Assembly: GCF_947498635.1 (NCBI RefSeq)
Contig: NZ_CANMKV010000006.1
Span: 62,001 to 126,000 of the forward strand
Direction: 5' to 3'
Origin: an uncultured Microbulbifer sp.
GTDB lineage: Bacteria > Pseudomonadota > Gammaproteobacteria > Pseudomonadales > Cellvibrionaceae
Length of the DNA stretch: 64,000 nucleotides
The position numbers and the translations under genes are program-made. The notes beneath the pieces are model-generated. The model had not been told where the DNA came from. It saw only the letters and a program-made list of their open reading frames with translations, and did no database searches. This document shows positions 49,389 to 58,625 of this stretch, piece after piece. The number at the start of each line of letters is the position of its first letter. The stretch's first letter is position 1.

Positions 49389-49600
49389 CTTTTTCGCCTA
49401 CTTAACCAAGCAGCACCCGCTATGGAAAGTAAAAGCCATCCTGACATTACAATGTTGAAATTACGCTGCTGATCGGCTTCAGAATTGTAGAGCCTGAAAT
49501 CTGCCAGACTTAAGGCCCACCCAGCCAAATACACTAAGAAGAAATAAGCAATACTGATGAAAATAAACGCGATGATAAACCAGAGTAATTTTTTCATCAT
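49385..49600 (-). CDS. Cassette gene: 71-aa membrane protein, candidate immunity partner of the Tae4-like toxin
   Basis: Two hydrophobic segments (LLWFIIAFIFISIAYFFLVYL and IVMSGWLLLSIAGAAWL) flank a short polar loop. Its ATG overlaps the toxin gene stop (ATGA), an arrangement typical of effector-immunity pairs. It does not resemble classical Tai4 (a soluble periplasmic protein), so the immunity role is inferred from context only. Confidence 0.55.
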   Translation of the reverse strand: MMKKLLWFIIAFIFISIAYFFLVYLAGWALSLADFRLYNSEADQQRNFNIVMSGWLLLSIAGAAWLSRRKS

Positions 49601-50090
49601 GATACCGGAAAGATCCTTATTTTTTTTGATTTACCTAAGTCAGAACAAATGCTTGGAATAACTATATTAAATCTTGTACGAAAATATGAATCAATTCCAG
49701 TCATGGCTCTACCATTCCAGAGATCGATATGAGCTCCACCGCTACCATCACTGCGCAGATAGTAATCTTCAAAGCATATAATTCCTTTCCTCGATTCTAC
49801 TTTTTCTCTCCAGTTTTCACCGGTAATATTTTCAGTAACTAGCATATTTGGAATTTTTGATTTTTGAATCCAATCTGCAAGCTCTGCTGCCGCGAGAATA
49901 TGTTCTTCTTCAGGGTTAACCCAACACTTCCTTTCTTTTGGAAAAGTATTGAATTTAATACCAGACTTTTCATTGCATGACTTAGTCGAATCGCGCATTG
50001 GTTTCCAAAAAGCTTTTCACCATCACGGTTCTTTGCATCGCATGGATCTTCATTTGGGTAGTTTTTCCATAATCTATCAAAACGTACCAT
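49597..50090 (-). pseudogene. Tae4-like type VI amidase effector gene, frameshifted
   Basis: The first frame from ATG 50090 gives VRFDRLWKNYPNEDPCDAKN and GNQCAIRLSHAM, the Tae4 start with its catalytic Cys. The second frame continues with GIKFNTFP, HILAAAELADWIQK, GIICFEDYY and GAHIDLWNG, which carries the catalytic His. Together they make a full NlpC/P60-type peptidoglycan DL-endopeptidase of the Tae4 family. The frames change near 49960-49985, so the toxin is inactive unless frameshifting or a sequencing error is involved. AAGGAAG precedes the start. Confidence 0.72.
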
Positions 50091-50125
50091 TTAACTTCCT
50101 TGTTGGTTTGCTATTTCCGACTAAA

Positions 50126-50202
50126 GCTAACGCCTGCCTCAACTGCCGGCGGCTTTTAGTACAAAAGGTAACAGTGGCCGGAAGTCAGATTACAGGCGCT
50201 TA
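50126..50202 (-). other. attC site interrupted by intron copy 4
   Basis: GCTAAC core at 50126-50131 with CGCCTG at 50131-50136 pairing to CAGGCG at 50193-50198, then TTA against the intron. The missing core bases TTATATG lie after the intron. Confidence 0.7.
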
Positions 50203-50907
50203 ATAAGCCCAGTATGGGCGTGGACTAATGGGGTGAAAGTCCCCTGTAGGAAGATCACCATTTATTGGGTTCCATTAAATGCCAACTACTAGCGAATGGC
50301 AACTGTAACACCGCAAAGACTTGTGGGGAGAAAGTCGCTAGTAAATACGAGCTGACGTACAGAAACATCCTATAAGACTTAGCCTGGAGGTGAGATGGCC
50401 AAGGACACTGAAGCCGGATGATCTAACGGGTAGGGTAAATGATGCAGTTGGGTAGTGAAAGTTAACGTTCTTGCTTGAGGAGATCTGTTTAACTTGCTGC
50501 TGTGAATCTGTCTGTGTTGCCGCTGCCTAATAAGTAGGCACAACCCGATAGCCTCCAAGGTTTGGATAGGAGAAAGTGATGGGAGATAGCAGCGCCTCGG
50601 TCAGTAATGACCAAGATGATTAAATAGAAGTTAGCCGACGGTATAGTAGCCAAATGCCAAGATTAATACCTTGGAAATGGCGAAGGTCTGAACCCTAAAT
50701 CCACGAGTTAAAAGACAGGACTAGCCTACCGATATGTTTCCAGTCCGATAAAGTTGAGGTAGCGCACTGCCATGACACTCAACTCGAATGTAGAGATGCT
50801 CGATACTATCGTTGGGCAGAGATTCATAACGGATAGGGTGTCGCACATTGTGGGCTCGCCGATGGGCGGTGTGGGGGTCGGTAGCTAAAAACTACCGATT
50901 ACCCGAT
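50203..50907 (+). mobile_element. ORF-less group IIC-attC intron, copy 4
   Basis: 705 nt, from ATAAGCCCAGTATGGG to TTACCCGAT. The DIII-type motif (AAGTTAGCCGACGGTATAGTA) is present. Domain V has drifted (TGTCGCACATTGTGGGCTCG) and has lost a base at the bulge, so this copy is probably impaired although the CGC remains. Confidence 0.88.
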
Positions 50908-50916
50908 TTATATGCC

Positions 50917-51315
<399 letters not shown>

Positions 51316-51333
51316 TACGTCTTCCTTGTGCGC

Positions 51334-51394
51334 ATTTAACGCCTTGCCAAGTGGCGGCCCTGTAGGGTCGTCGCGTTTGGGCAACTTGTTATGT
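51334..51394 (-). other. Intact attC site without intron
   Basis: ATTTAAC core, GCCTTGCCAA at 51341-51350 pairing with TTGGGCAA at 51377-51384, and the far core GTTATGT at 51388-51394 preceded by CTT. The uninterrupted CTTG/TTATGT is exactly the join predicted for intron removal at the other sites. This is the reference empty target. Confidence 0.82.
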
Positions 51395-51439
51395 ATTGTA
51401 TTATCTGCATTGTAGGCACGATTTTAATTTTTATTGAAA

Positions 51440-51922
51440 TCAATGTTTACCCTTAATCTTGGTAACTATCTCATTAATTAATTCAACAGGTAATAACGAT
51501 TTAGACAAGTACTGCTGCCCCCCAGATTTGGCCACCAAAATAAGCCCTAAATCGGTTTCAATAATACGCTCGATATCTGCCCACGACAGAGCTGTTATCG
51601 TATAAGGATTCTGTGTCTGGATTCCATCCTTATCTATGGTTAATTTCACTTCACTACCGGCACTTTTCCCAAGCATCTGCCGTGCTAACCACCAAGCTCG
51701 TCGAAATCGAATGTGAATCAGTTCCAGCACGCCTAATGCAATTAACATGCAACTTGCGATCTTAGGTTGCTCAGTAAATAACAGTAATCCCGCACCAGAA
51801 GATAATAATAATGTAGGAAGAAGATAATTGGGCTTAACGTTTTTTCCATAGGGTAGAGACTGATCATAGCATTCGGCAAGGTAATCTCTAGATAAGGTAA
51901 ATTGAGTGTTAAAAGGCTGCAT
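51440..51922 (-). CDS. Cassette gene: YcxB-like membrane protein
   Basis: The 160-residue protein has two hydrophobic helices near residues 33-65 (LLPTLLLSSGAGLLLFTEQP, CMLIALGVLELI) and a C-terminal soluble beta domain (GIQTQNPYTITALSWADIER, LILVAKSGGQQYLSKSLL). This is the YcxB-like layout, a PH-like domain after two membrane helices, of unknown role. It is separated from the DUF6559-like gene by the intact attC, not by an intron. Confidence 0.7.
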   Translation of the reverse strand: MQPFNTQFTLSRDYLAECYDQSLPYGKNVKPNYLLPTLLLSSGAGLLLFTEQPKIASCMLIALGVLELIHIRFRRAWWLARQMLGKSAGSEVKLTIDKDGIQTQNPYTITALSWADIERIIETDLGLILVAKSGGQQYLSKSLLPVELINEIVTKIKGKH

Positions 51923-52038
51923 AAAAACAACTTATTGTGTCTGGTAAATTTGTCGTAGCATTACAGTGAGTGTCAGGATGATTCTTTAAGCTAATGTCAA
52001 TTACGCGACATCTCTCAATAAGATCTCGACTTAGCCCC

Positions 52039-52108
52039 ACATAACGCCTTTAGCAACGGCAAATTACGGAATCGAAGGCGTAGTAATTTGTCCGCTTGCC
52101 TAAATTTG
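52039..52108 (-). other. attC site interrupted by intron copy 5
   Basis: ACATAAC core, strong arms CGGCAAATTAC (52057-52067) and GTAATTTGTCCG (52083-52094), then TTG at 52106-52108 beside the intron. TTAGCAT lies on the other side. Confidence 0.72.
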
Positions 52109-52590
52109 GCACGCCCAGCATGGGCGTGGACTAATAGGGTGAAAGTCCCCTGTAGGAAGATCACCGTTTAAAGGGCGCCATTAAATGCTAACTATCAGCG
52201 AATGGCAACTACAATACCGTGAGGTCTTGTGGGGAGGAAGCTGCTAGTAAAACTACGAACTGAAGAACAGGAACATCCTATAAGGCTTAGCCTGGAGGCG
52301 AGGTGGCCAAGGGCACCGAAGCCGTGTGATCTAACTGGTTGAGTCAATGATGCAGTTGTGTAGTGACTGTTCACGTTCTTTTCTGGGGAGATCTATTTAG
52401 CTTGCTGCTGTGAAGCTGTCAGGGTGGCCGGTGACTCAGAACTAGCGCACAGGCATGACACTCTACTCAAATGAAGAGCTGCCCGACACCATTGTTGGGT
52501 AGAGATTTATTACGGATAGGAGTCGTCCATTACAGACCTGCACGGTGGATGGTGTGGTAGCCGCTAGCTAGAAACTACCGGCCACCCGAT
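52109..52590 (+). mobile_element. ORF-less group IIC-attC intron, copy 5 (short form)
   Basis: 482 nt from GCACGCCCAGCATGGG to CCACCCGAT. It has the same internal deletion as copy 1, joined at GACTCAGAA(C)TAGCG. The triad of domain V is changed from CGC to CGT (GAGTCGTCCAT). Confidence 0.88.
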
Positions 52591-53100
52591 TTAGCATTGT
52601 TCACTCTGCATAGCCTGTCGGATAAAGGGCCACTTTTTCTCTGTGTATGCTTCGCGATCCTCTTTATAAGCTGCTGCGAGTTCTCGTTTTAACGTTGCGT
52701 ATTCAGTTACTACTTCGTTATTTGAGCGTAAAAGCTGGCGAAATTTAATACGATCTTGCCACAACGGACTTTCATAAGGAATTAGATGAAGGTGATGGGT
52801 GCGATAAGTATCTGATGGCTTACAAAACCAATGCATGACCTCAGTTTTATATGGCCAGTATTTATAACCACTCTCAACTAGAACATCTATTGCTGGCTTC
52901 GATTCACTGAGAGATTTCACACCGAACATAACATCGATCACTGGCTTGGCTAGCATACCTGGAACTGCCGTACTACCCACATGTTCAATACTACCGTAAA
53001 ACCATTTTCCTGCTATGGCCATCAAGTGCTCCTTTTCCCTCTCAAATTTATCCGGCCAAGAGGAATCATACTCTTCGAGAATTACTGGTGCTCCGCTCAT
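52591..53100 (-). CDS. Cassette gene: GrpB/UPF0157 family protein
   Basis: The 169-residue protein has the GrpB nucleotidyltransferase-like blocks VILEEYDSSWPDKFEREKE, IEHVGSTAVPGMLAKPVIDV and THHLHLIPYESPLWQDRI. The GSTAVPG...KPVID segment corresponds to the nucleotidyltransferase GS...D motif. Function is unknown, but relatives occur near drug-resistance and dephospho-CoA kinase genes. Its TAA is the first codon after intron copy 5. The ATG at 53100 begins MSGAPVILEEY, as in relatives. Confidence 0.88.
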   Translation of the reverse strand: MSGAPVILEEYDSSWPDKFEREKEHLMAIAGKWFYGSIEHVGSTAVPGMLAKPVIDVMFGVKSLSESKPAIDVLVESGYKYWPYKTEVMHWFCKPSDTYRTHHLHLIPYESPLWQDRIKFRQLLRSNNEVVTEYATLKRELAAAYKEDREAYTEKKWPFIRQAMQSEQC

Positions 53101-53138
53101 AAAGTGAAACTTTCCTTGTGATGCTAGCGCAACGCACA

Positions 53139-53189
53139 TTTATATTTATAAGCTACAGCCTATTTTTTGCCGTAGTTTATAAATATAAA
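53139..53189. repeat. AT-rich 18-bp inverted repeat, possibly an aberrant attC
   Basis: Arms TTTATATTTATAAGCTAC (53139-53156) and GTAGTTTATAAATATAAA (53172-53189) pair perfectly. The hairpin lies between two cassette genes where an attC is expected, without an intron. It could equally be a terminator-like element. Confidence 0.5.
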
Positions 53190-53252
53190 ATGACGTGTAT
53201 TATTAACTATTCGAACCACGACTCCCGTTTTAGATTTTCTGGACATTTCCGA

Positions 53253-53525
53253 TCAATAGATTTTATACTTACATTCAACATCATTCCGTACTACAGAAAT
53301 ATACTCCTCTCCAACACGAATGTTTTTCCATTCGATATTAAATTTATCTTTGTCGATTACCAAAGAGTCATCACTAAGCACGCTATATTTCAATAGTGGA
53401 GCACACACTGGACCCCCTTTTGTCCCTATTGTGGCTGAGACTTGATTCTCTCCGAAACCCAGCTGTTCTACTCTAGTTGGAGAATCTAAGCAAACCCTCA
53501 TTCCTTTTAGTTTTTCGATAAGCAT
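53253..53525 (-). CDS. Cassette gene: 90-aa protein, unknown
   Basis: The short beta-rich protein (LDSPTRVEQLGFGENQVSAT, YSVLSDDSLVIDKDKFNIEW, YISVVRNDVECKYKIY) has no signal peptide or recognised motif. The start may be the ATG at 53525 or the upstream TTG at 53537; neither has a strong ribosome-binding site. Confidence 0.55.
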   Translation of the reverse strand: MLIEKLKGMRVCLDSPTRVEQLGFGENQVSATIGTKGGPVCAPLLKYSVLSDDSLVIDKDKFNIEWKNIRVGEEYISVVRNDVECKYKIY

Positions 53526-53545
53526 TGGAGTTGCCAATATGTGTA

Positions 53546-53622
53546 GCTAACGCCACCAGCACAGGCCTAAGCACGCAATGTGGAGGTCCAGCTCACGAAG
53601 TGAGCGGTTGTGCCTAGACTTG
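53546..53622 (-). other. attC site interrupted by intron copy 6
   Basis: GCTAAC core at 53546-53551, an inner hairpin GCTCAC/GTGAGC around GAA, AGCACA facing TGTGCCT, and TTG at 53620-53622 touching the intron. Confidence 0.65.
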
Positions 53623-54327
53623 GTACGCCCAGCATGGGCGTGGACTAATGGGTGAAAGTGCCTTGTAGGAAGGTCACCGTTTAATGGGTCCATTACATGC
53701 TAACTACTAGCGAATGGCAACGGCAACACCGCGAGGTCTTGTGGAGAGGAAGCCGCTAGCAAAGCTACGAGCTTACGGACAGAAACATCCTATGTGGCTT
53801 AGCCTGGAGGCGAGGTGGCCAAGGTCACCGAAGCCATGTGATCTAACGGGTAGGGTCAATGATGCAGCTGTGTAGTGAAAGTTCACGTTCTTATCTAGGG
53901 AGGCCTGTTTAGCTTGCTGCTGTGAGGCTGTCAGTGTGGCCACTAACTCATAAGCAGGCCCAACCCGCTAGCCACCATCGCTGGGATAGACAAAAGTGGT
54001 GGCACACAGCAGCGCCTCGGTCAGTAATGGCCGAGGTGATTAAGCTGAATTCAGCCGACGGCATAGCAGCCAAATGCCAAGACTAATACCTTGGACAGGG
54101 TGAAGACCTGAACCTAAATCCACGAGTTGTAAGACAGGGTTAGCCTGCCGATATGTTTCCGGTTGGATAAAGTTGAGGTAGCCCACTGCCATGACACTCA
54201 GCCCAAATGAAGAGCTGTTCGACACTATCGTTGGGTAGATATGTATAAAGGGTAGGGAACCTCCCATTGCGGACCCGCACGATGGGTGGTGTGGTAGCCG
54301 GTAGCTAGAAACTACCGGCTACCCGAT
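53623..54327 (+). mobile_element. ORF-less group IIC-attC intron, copy 6
   Basis: 705 nt, among the best preserved in domain I (GTACGCCCAGCATGGGCGTG). The DIII-type motif is present in altered form (TTCAGCCGACGGCATAGCA). The domain V triad reads CTC instead of CGC (GAACCTCCCAT); the AC bulge and domain VI are kept. It ends CTACCCGAT before TTATGC. Confidence 0.92.
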
Positions 54328-54344
54328 TTATGCTGTTAACTATC

Positions 54345-54548
54345 TTACAGCGACTTTACATTGTTGGCGCACGGCCCTTTTTGTCCTTGCCCCACAACAT
54401 ATTCTACTTTTTGCCCTTCCTCCAGAGATTTGAAACCACTCATTTGAATTTCTGAATGGTGAACAAATAGATCTTTGCTTCCATCATCCGGAGTAATAAA
54501 ACCAAAACCTTTGTCACCATTGAACCACTTTACCGTACCTGTACTCAT
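54345..54548 (-). CDS. Cassette gene: cold-shock (CspA-family) protein
   Basis: A 67-residue OB-fold protein with RNP1 KGFGFITPD and RNP2 DLFVHHSEI, and the family start [16 protein letters not shown]. Such proteins bind single-stranded RNA/DNA and melt RNA structure. The ATG at 54548 is chosen from the conserved start. A csp gene beside structured intron RNAs is notable, but Csp cassettes are otherwise known and no link is shown. Confidence 0.93.
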   Translation of the reverse strand: MSTGTVKWFNGDKGFGFITPDDGSKDLFVHHSEIQMSGFKSLEEGQKVEYVVGQGQKGPCANNVKSL

Positions 54549-54615
54549 ACTAAATATGACTCTTTTTGGGTGATTGCTATTACCTATTTTCGTTATCACC
54601 ATCACGAAAAAGGTT

Positions 54616-54724
54616 TCTTAACTATATTTACACATTTACCCAGCACACGGGTGGCCGAAACAGAGCGAAGCGGCGTGTAGGCCTTCCTGCCCGTTTTTTT
54701 GCTGGGCTTACGTGCTGCTGCTTG
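54616..54724 (-). other. attC site interrupted by intron copy 7
   Basis: CTTAAC core, long arms ACCCAGCA (54638-54645) and TGCTGGGC (54700-54707), an inner ACGGG/CCCGT pair, and TTG before the intron. It is longer than its neighbours. Confidence 0.65.
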
Positions 54725-55349
54725 GTTCTCCCAGTATGGGCGGGAACTAATGGGGCCCATTAAATGCTAACTACTAGCGAATGGCAACTACAATACCGCG
54801 AGGCCTTGTGGGGAGGAAGCCGCTAGCAAAGCTACGAGCTGACGTACAGAAATATCATACAAGGCCTACCCTGGAGGTGAGGTGGCCAAGGACACCGAAG
54901 CCATGTGGTCTAACGGGTAGAGTCAATGATGCAGTTGTGTAGTGAAAGTTCACGGTCTTATCTGGGGAGATCTGTTTAGCTTGCTGTTGTGAAGCTGTCA
55001 GCGTGGCCGTTGACTTATAAATAGGCACTACCCGCTAGTCACCATCGCGGGGATATACAAAAGTGCTGGAACACAGCGGCGCCTTGGTCAGTATTGGCTG
55101 AGGTGATTTAACAGAAGTTAGCCGGCGGCATAGTAGCTTAATGCCAAGATTAATACCTTGGGCATGGTGAAGGCCTGAACCTAAAATCCACGGGTTAAAA
55201 GACAGAGCTAGCCTACCGATATGTTTTCAGTCGGATAAAGTTTAGGTAGCGCGCTGCCATGATACTCAACTCAAGACCTGCTCGAGATTATCGTTGGGTA
55301 GAGATTTATTACGGATAGTGTAAGGGTCGGTAGTTAGAAGCTACTAAGG
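54725..55349 (+). mobile_element. Group IIC-attC intron, copy 7 (defective)
   Basis: It starts GTTCTCCCAGTATGGG but lacks about 42 nt of domain I after ACTAATGGGG, and the whole of domain V (GGATAG runs straight to TGTAAGGGTCGG). The 3' end of domain VI is also altered (AGCTACTAAGGC). The DIII-type motif survives as TTAGCCGGCGGCATAGTA. It cannot splice by itself. End point approximate. Confidence 0.85.
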
Positions 55350-55351
55350 CA

Positions 55352-55960
55352 TTAGCCAAAATTGGTGTCCATCATCTCTCTATCGTAGTCGAGAAGGTAT
55401 GAGTTAAATTTCTTGTATAGCTGAGACAGTATGGCCTTGTTGCCAATAATGTCCATGCCTCGAACATCATAAGGCCAAACTTCAACTCCTTTAGTTAGTT
55501 CAAAGAGGTAGATGTTTACTAGCGGACATGGCTTGATGCCTAAGCCTTGCGCCATGCTACACCAAAGTAGCTTCTTCAGACTTGATTTGGGTAGCTTTAT
55601 CGCAATTGTATGCCAGTAATCTTCACTTTCCCCCTCAATACAGCCTTCATCTACCGCTACATGCTCAAGCCAGTGCTCTTTCTCTTTCTCGGGAAATAAT
55701 CCAATATCTCTAAGTTCACGAAAAGTGGAGATAGAAGAAACTAGGGGTTTGTCACTAAAGATACGGTAACAGGCAACAATCTCTTTATCGAACACTTCTT
55801 CACATATCTCGTGAGATTTACGTAATGCTAAGTCAAATTGATCGAGCCAATCTCCACCTAAGGAGAGCTCAAAACGAAGACCTCCTTCGTGGATATAGAA
55901 CAAAGGTCTTTCGAAAGCTTTTCCGGAAAATTGAGACTGGATAGATTCTCGAATATTCAT
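55352..55960 (-). CDS. Cassette gene: DUF3885-like protein
   Basis: The 202-residue protein ends with VWPYDVRGMDIIGNKAILSQ and FNSYLLDYDREMMD, a C-terminal signature I associate with DUF3885 proteins of unknown function. The N-terminal half (HEGGLRFELSLGG) is also typical. AAGG precedes the ATG at 55960; the frame continues into attC upstream, so the longer form is rejected. The stop TAA lies next to the damaged end of intron copy 7. Confidence 0.75.
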   Translation of the reverse strand: MNIRESIQSQFSGKAFERPLFYIHEGGLRFELSLGGDWLDQFDLALRKSHEICEEVFDKEIVACYRIFSDKPLVSSISTFRELRDIGLFPEKEKEHWLEHVAVDEGCIEGESEDYWHTIAIKLPKSSLKKLLWCSMAQGLGIKPCPLVNIYLFELTKGVEVWPYDVRGMDIIGNKAILSQLYKKFNSYLLDYDREMMDTNFG

Positions 55961-55965
55961 TGTAG

Positions 55966-56043
55966 CCTTAACGCCGTGATAACCGGCCGGAGCACACAGT
56001 GTGGAGGTCCAGGCAGCTTTGCTGGCGATGGTTGATGGCCCTG
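55966..56043 (-). other. attC site interrupted by intron copy 8
   Basis: CCTTAAC core near 55967, ATAACCGGCC facing GGTTGATGGCC, and CTG before the intron, a small departure from TTG. Confidence 0.62.
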
Positions 56044-56755
56044 GTAGGCCCAGCATGGGCGTGAACTAATGGGGTGAAAGTCCCCAGTAGGAAGATCACC
56101 ATTTAATGGGTTCCATTAAATGCTAACTGCTAGCGAATGGCAACTACAATACCGCGAGGCCTTGTGGGGAGGAAGCCGCTAGCAAAGCTACGAGCTGATG
56201 GACAGAAATATCATACAAGGCCTAGCCTGGAGGTGAGGTGGCCAAGGACATCGAAGCCATGTGATCTAACGGGTAGAGTAAATGATGCAGTTGTGTAGTG
56301 AAAGTTCACGTTCTTATCTGGGGAGATCTGTTTAGCTTGCTGTTATGGAGCTGTCAGCGTGGCCGTTGGCTTATAAATAGGCTCAGCCCGCTAGCGATCA
56401 TCGCGGGGATAGACATAAGTAGTGAGACGTAGCAGGGCCTCGGTCAGTAATGAGCAAGGTGATTAAACAGCAGTTAGCCGACGGCATAGTAGCCTAATGC
56501 GAGGATCAATATCTTGGATGCGGTGGAGATCTGAATCCAAAATCCATCAGTTAAAAGACAGAGCTAGCCTATCGATATGTTTCCAGTTGGATAAAATTGA
56601 GGTGGCGCAATGTCATGACACTCAACTCAAATGAAGAGCTGCTCAACACTATCATTGGGTAGAGATTTATTGCGGGTAGGGAGCCGCCTATTGCGGGCCC
56701 GCACGAAGGAAGGGTGGTGTGGGGGCCGGTAGCTAGAAGCTACTGGCTACCGGAT
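56044..56755 (+). mobile_element. ORF-less group IIC-attC intron, copy 8
   Basis: 712 nt from GTAGGCCCAGCATGGG to CTACCGGAT. Domain V keeps CGC (GAGCCGCCTATTGCGG) but its 3' strand carries extra bases (CGAAGGAAGGGTGG), which disturb the helix. The DIII-type motif GTTAGCCGACGGCATAGTA is kept. Confidence 0.9.
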
Positions 56756-56760
56756 TTGGA

Positions 56761-57111
56761 TCAATTAACCTTGATGAGCCCACCAAAACACCCCTTTGGC
56801 CCACCAACACCATAGGTATACTCGTATATTTCACCAGCTTTGACGGTTAGCTCAAAATCATTTTCATTGCCTGCACACGACATAGTAATTGTATGTTTGC
56901 CTGGGCTGACTGCTACAGGGCCACTTTTTGTATTTGCAGGTAGGCCATCAATGGCAGTCAAAGAAACCGTTGAGCCGCCGCTTGTTATTGACCAAATGTT
57001 GGTTGAGCCAGCCCTAATAAATGCTGATTTCTCAAGATCTTCCTTTGGGATAGAAGCTGCACAACCAGCTAGAAAAAATACCAGTGACAGTGCTATTAAA
57101 ATACATCTCAT
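56761..57111 (-). CDS. Cassette gene: small lipoprotein
   Basis: The 116-residue protein has a signal peptide and lipobox (LVFFLAGCAAS, Cys about 17), then a beta-rich body with KSGPVAVSPGKHTITMSC, typical of PEGA/DUF2846-like small periplasmic proteins. AAGGAG lies 8 bases before the ATG. The exact family is uncertain. Confidence 0.75.
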   Translation of the reverse strand: MRCILIALSLVFFLAGCAASIPKEDLEKSAFIRAGSTNIWSITSGGSTVSLTAIDGLPANTKSGPVAVSPGKHTITMSCAGNENDFELTVKAGEIYEYTYGVGGPKGCFGGLIKVN

Positions 57112-57129
57112 TATTCTCTCCTTAGATTT

Positions 57130-57178
57130 TGCGTCCTGCTCAACTTTCGGGGGTTAGATTACAGCTGCATGTTATGGC
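57130..57178 (-). other. Degenerate attC-like site without intron
   Basis: A short junction with CTCAAC near the lipoprotein start and CATGTTATGG at the far end. Arms are weak; no intron. Confidence 0.35.
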
Positions 57179-57582
57179 TGGAGCTTACCCTGTCGTTGAA
57201 GCCAGAGTGCCCGCTCCTGATCTTTTGATAATCTTGGCCTTGTAATTGTTATAACTATAAACATGTTCATTAGACCGATGAAAAAAGTAAATGGATTTCC
57301 TGTTACAAATAGCAACAACGGTCCAAGTAGAAATATTAACCCAGCAGGGATAAGCCTAAGCTTAATACTATGGGCGCTAATTGCCAACTTAACAAAACCT
57401 CCGAGGACTACTCCTGGAATAACCCATCCTAAAATAGAAACAAATAATTCCGGCGCAGCATAGAAGATTGCTAATGTTGGAAAAATTCCAATCAGTGTGG
57501 CTATCAACATGCCCCACAGGCTTTCTCGTTTATTCAAGTTACGTAATATCTCTTTTTCTTCTTGATATTTTTCTATTGTCAT
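57172..57582 (-). CDS. Cassette gene: membrane protein, unknown
   Basis: The 136-residue protein has four hydrophobic segments (LWGMLIATLIGIFPTLAIF, VSILGWVIPGVVLGGFV, LIPAGLIFLLGPLLLFV, FFIGLMNMFIVITI) with a charged N-terminus and a basic tail. I see no named domain. It shares the interval between introns 8 and 9 with the lipoprotein gene. Confidence 0.65.
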   Translation of the reverse strand: MTIEKYQEEKEILRNLNKRESLWGMLIATLIGIFPTLAIFYAAPELFVSILGWVIPGVVLGGFVKLAISAHSIKLRLIPAGLIFLLGPLLLFVTGNPFTFFIGLMNMFIVITITRPRLSKDQERALWLQRQGKLQP

Positions 57583-57614
57583 ATCTTACTCAATTACCAA
57601 CTTATCCATGGCGC

Positions 57615-57692
57615 GTCAATAACCCGCAGCTGAAACGTAGCGGAGCGGATTGTAAGCTGTTGGCCGCTTAAAGTGCAAAGTCAATTGACTTG
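57615..57692 (-). other. attC site interrupted by intron copy 9
   Basis: GTCAATAAC core near 57615-57623, CCGC/GCGG arms, and TTG at 57690-57692 next to the intron. Confidence 0.58.
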
Positions 57693-58361
57693 GTACGCCC
57701 AGAATGGGCGTGGACTAATGGAGTGAAAGTCCCCTGTAGGAAAATCACCGTTTAATGGGCGCCATTAAATGCTAACAACTAGCGAATGGCAACTGCAACA
57801 CTGTGAGATTTTGTGGGGAGGAAGCCGCTAGCAAAGCGACGAGCTGGCGAACAGAAACATCCTATAAGGCTTAGTCTGGAGGCGAGGTGGCCAAGGACAC
57901 CGAAGCCATGTGGTCTAACGGGTAGAGTCAATGATGCAGTTGTGTAGTGAAAGTTCACGGTCTTATCTGTGGAGATCTGTTTAGCTTGCTGTTGTGAAGC
58001 TGTCAGCGTGGCCGTTGACTTATAAATAGGCACTACCCGCTAGTCACCATCGCGGGGATATACAAAAGTGCTGGAACACAGCGGCGCCTCGGTCAGTAAT
58101 GACTAAGGTGATTAAACAGAAGTCAGCCGACGGTATAGTAGCCAAATACCAAGATGAATACCTTGGACATGATGAAGGCCTGAACCTAAATCCACGAGTT
58201 AAAAGACAGGGGTAGCCTACCGATATGTTTCCAGTCGTATAAAGTTGAGGTGGCGCACTGTCATGACACTCAGCTCAAATGAAGAGCTGCTCGATACTAT
58301 CGTTGGGTAGAGATTCATTATGGATCGGGAGCCGGTAGCTAGAAACTACCGGCTATCCGAT
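57693..58361 (+). mobile_element. Group IIC-attC intron, copy 9 (domain V deleted)
   Basis: 669 nt from GTACGCCCAGAATGGG to CTATCCGAT. Domains I to IV look complete, with GTCAGCCGACGGTATAGTA, but GGGAGCCG runs directly into domain VI (GTAGCTAG). Domain V was lost by a deletion between the short repeats GAGCCG and GGGCCGG. It cannot self-splice. Confidence 0.9.
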
Positions 58362-58388
58362 TTAGGTGGGGAAACTAAATGCGAAGCG

Positions 58389-58625
58389 CTACCTTTTTTT
58401 GATAGCGATAGATTGAATTTGTTTTAAATCCACAGATTGCTTCTCAGATTTCTGAAAGGTATACAGAAGTTTTTCATAAAACAGTAAATCTTCTTGAAGA
58501 TCCATTCTTTCATCATCATCTGTTTCTTCAGATTCAATATCTAGCTTCAAAAGACCAATATAGCCTTCCAAGGCTGATCGGATATATGATATTTCTTTAT
58601 AAGATAATTCTCTTAACTCACTCAT
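58389..58625 (-). CDS. Cassette gene: small acidic partner (candidate antitoxin/immunity) of the Tse2-like protein
   Basis: The 78-residue acidic helical protein (ELSYKEISYIRSALEGYIG, KLDIESEETDDDERMDLQED) overlaps the upstream gene by 4 bp (ATGA). The size, acidity and coupling are typical of antitoxin or immunity genes, but no family is recognised. Confidence 0.6.
   Translation of the reverse strand: MSELRELSYKEISYIRSALEGYIGLLKLDIESEETDDDERMDLQEDLLFYEKLLYTFQKSEKQSVDLKQIQSIAIKKR

Noticed and set aside
51316..51384. Longer N-terminus for the DUF6559-like gene
   Set aside because: Those codons are the attC site itself; a good ribosome-binding site precedes the internal ATG at 51315.
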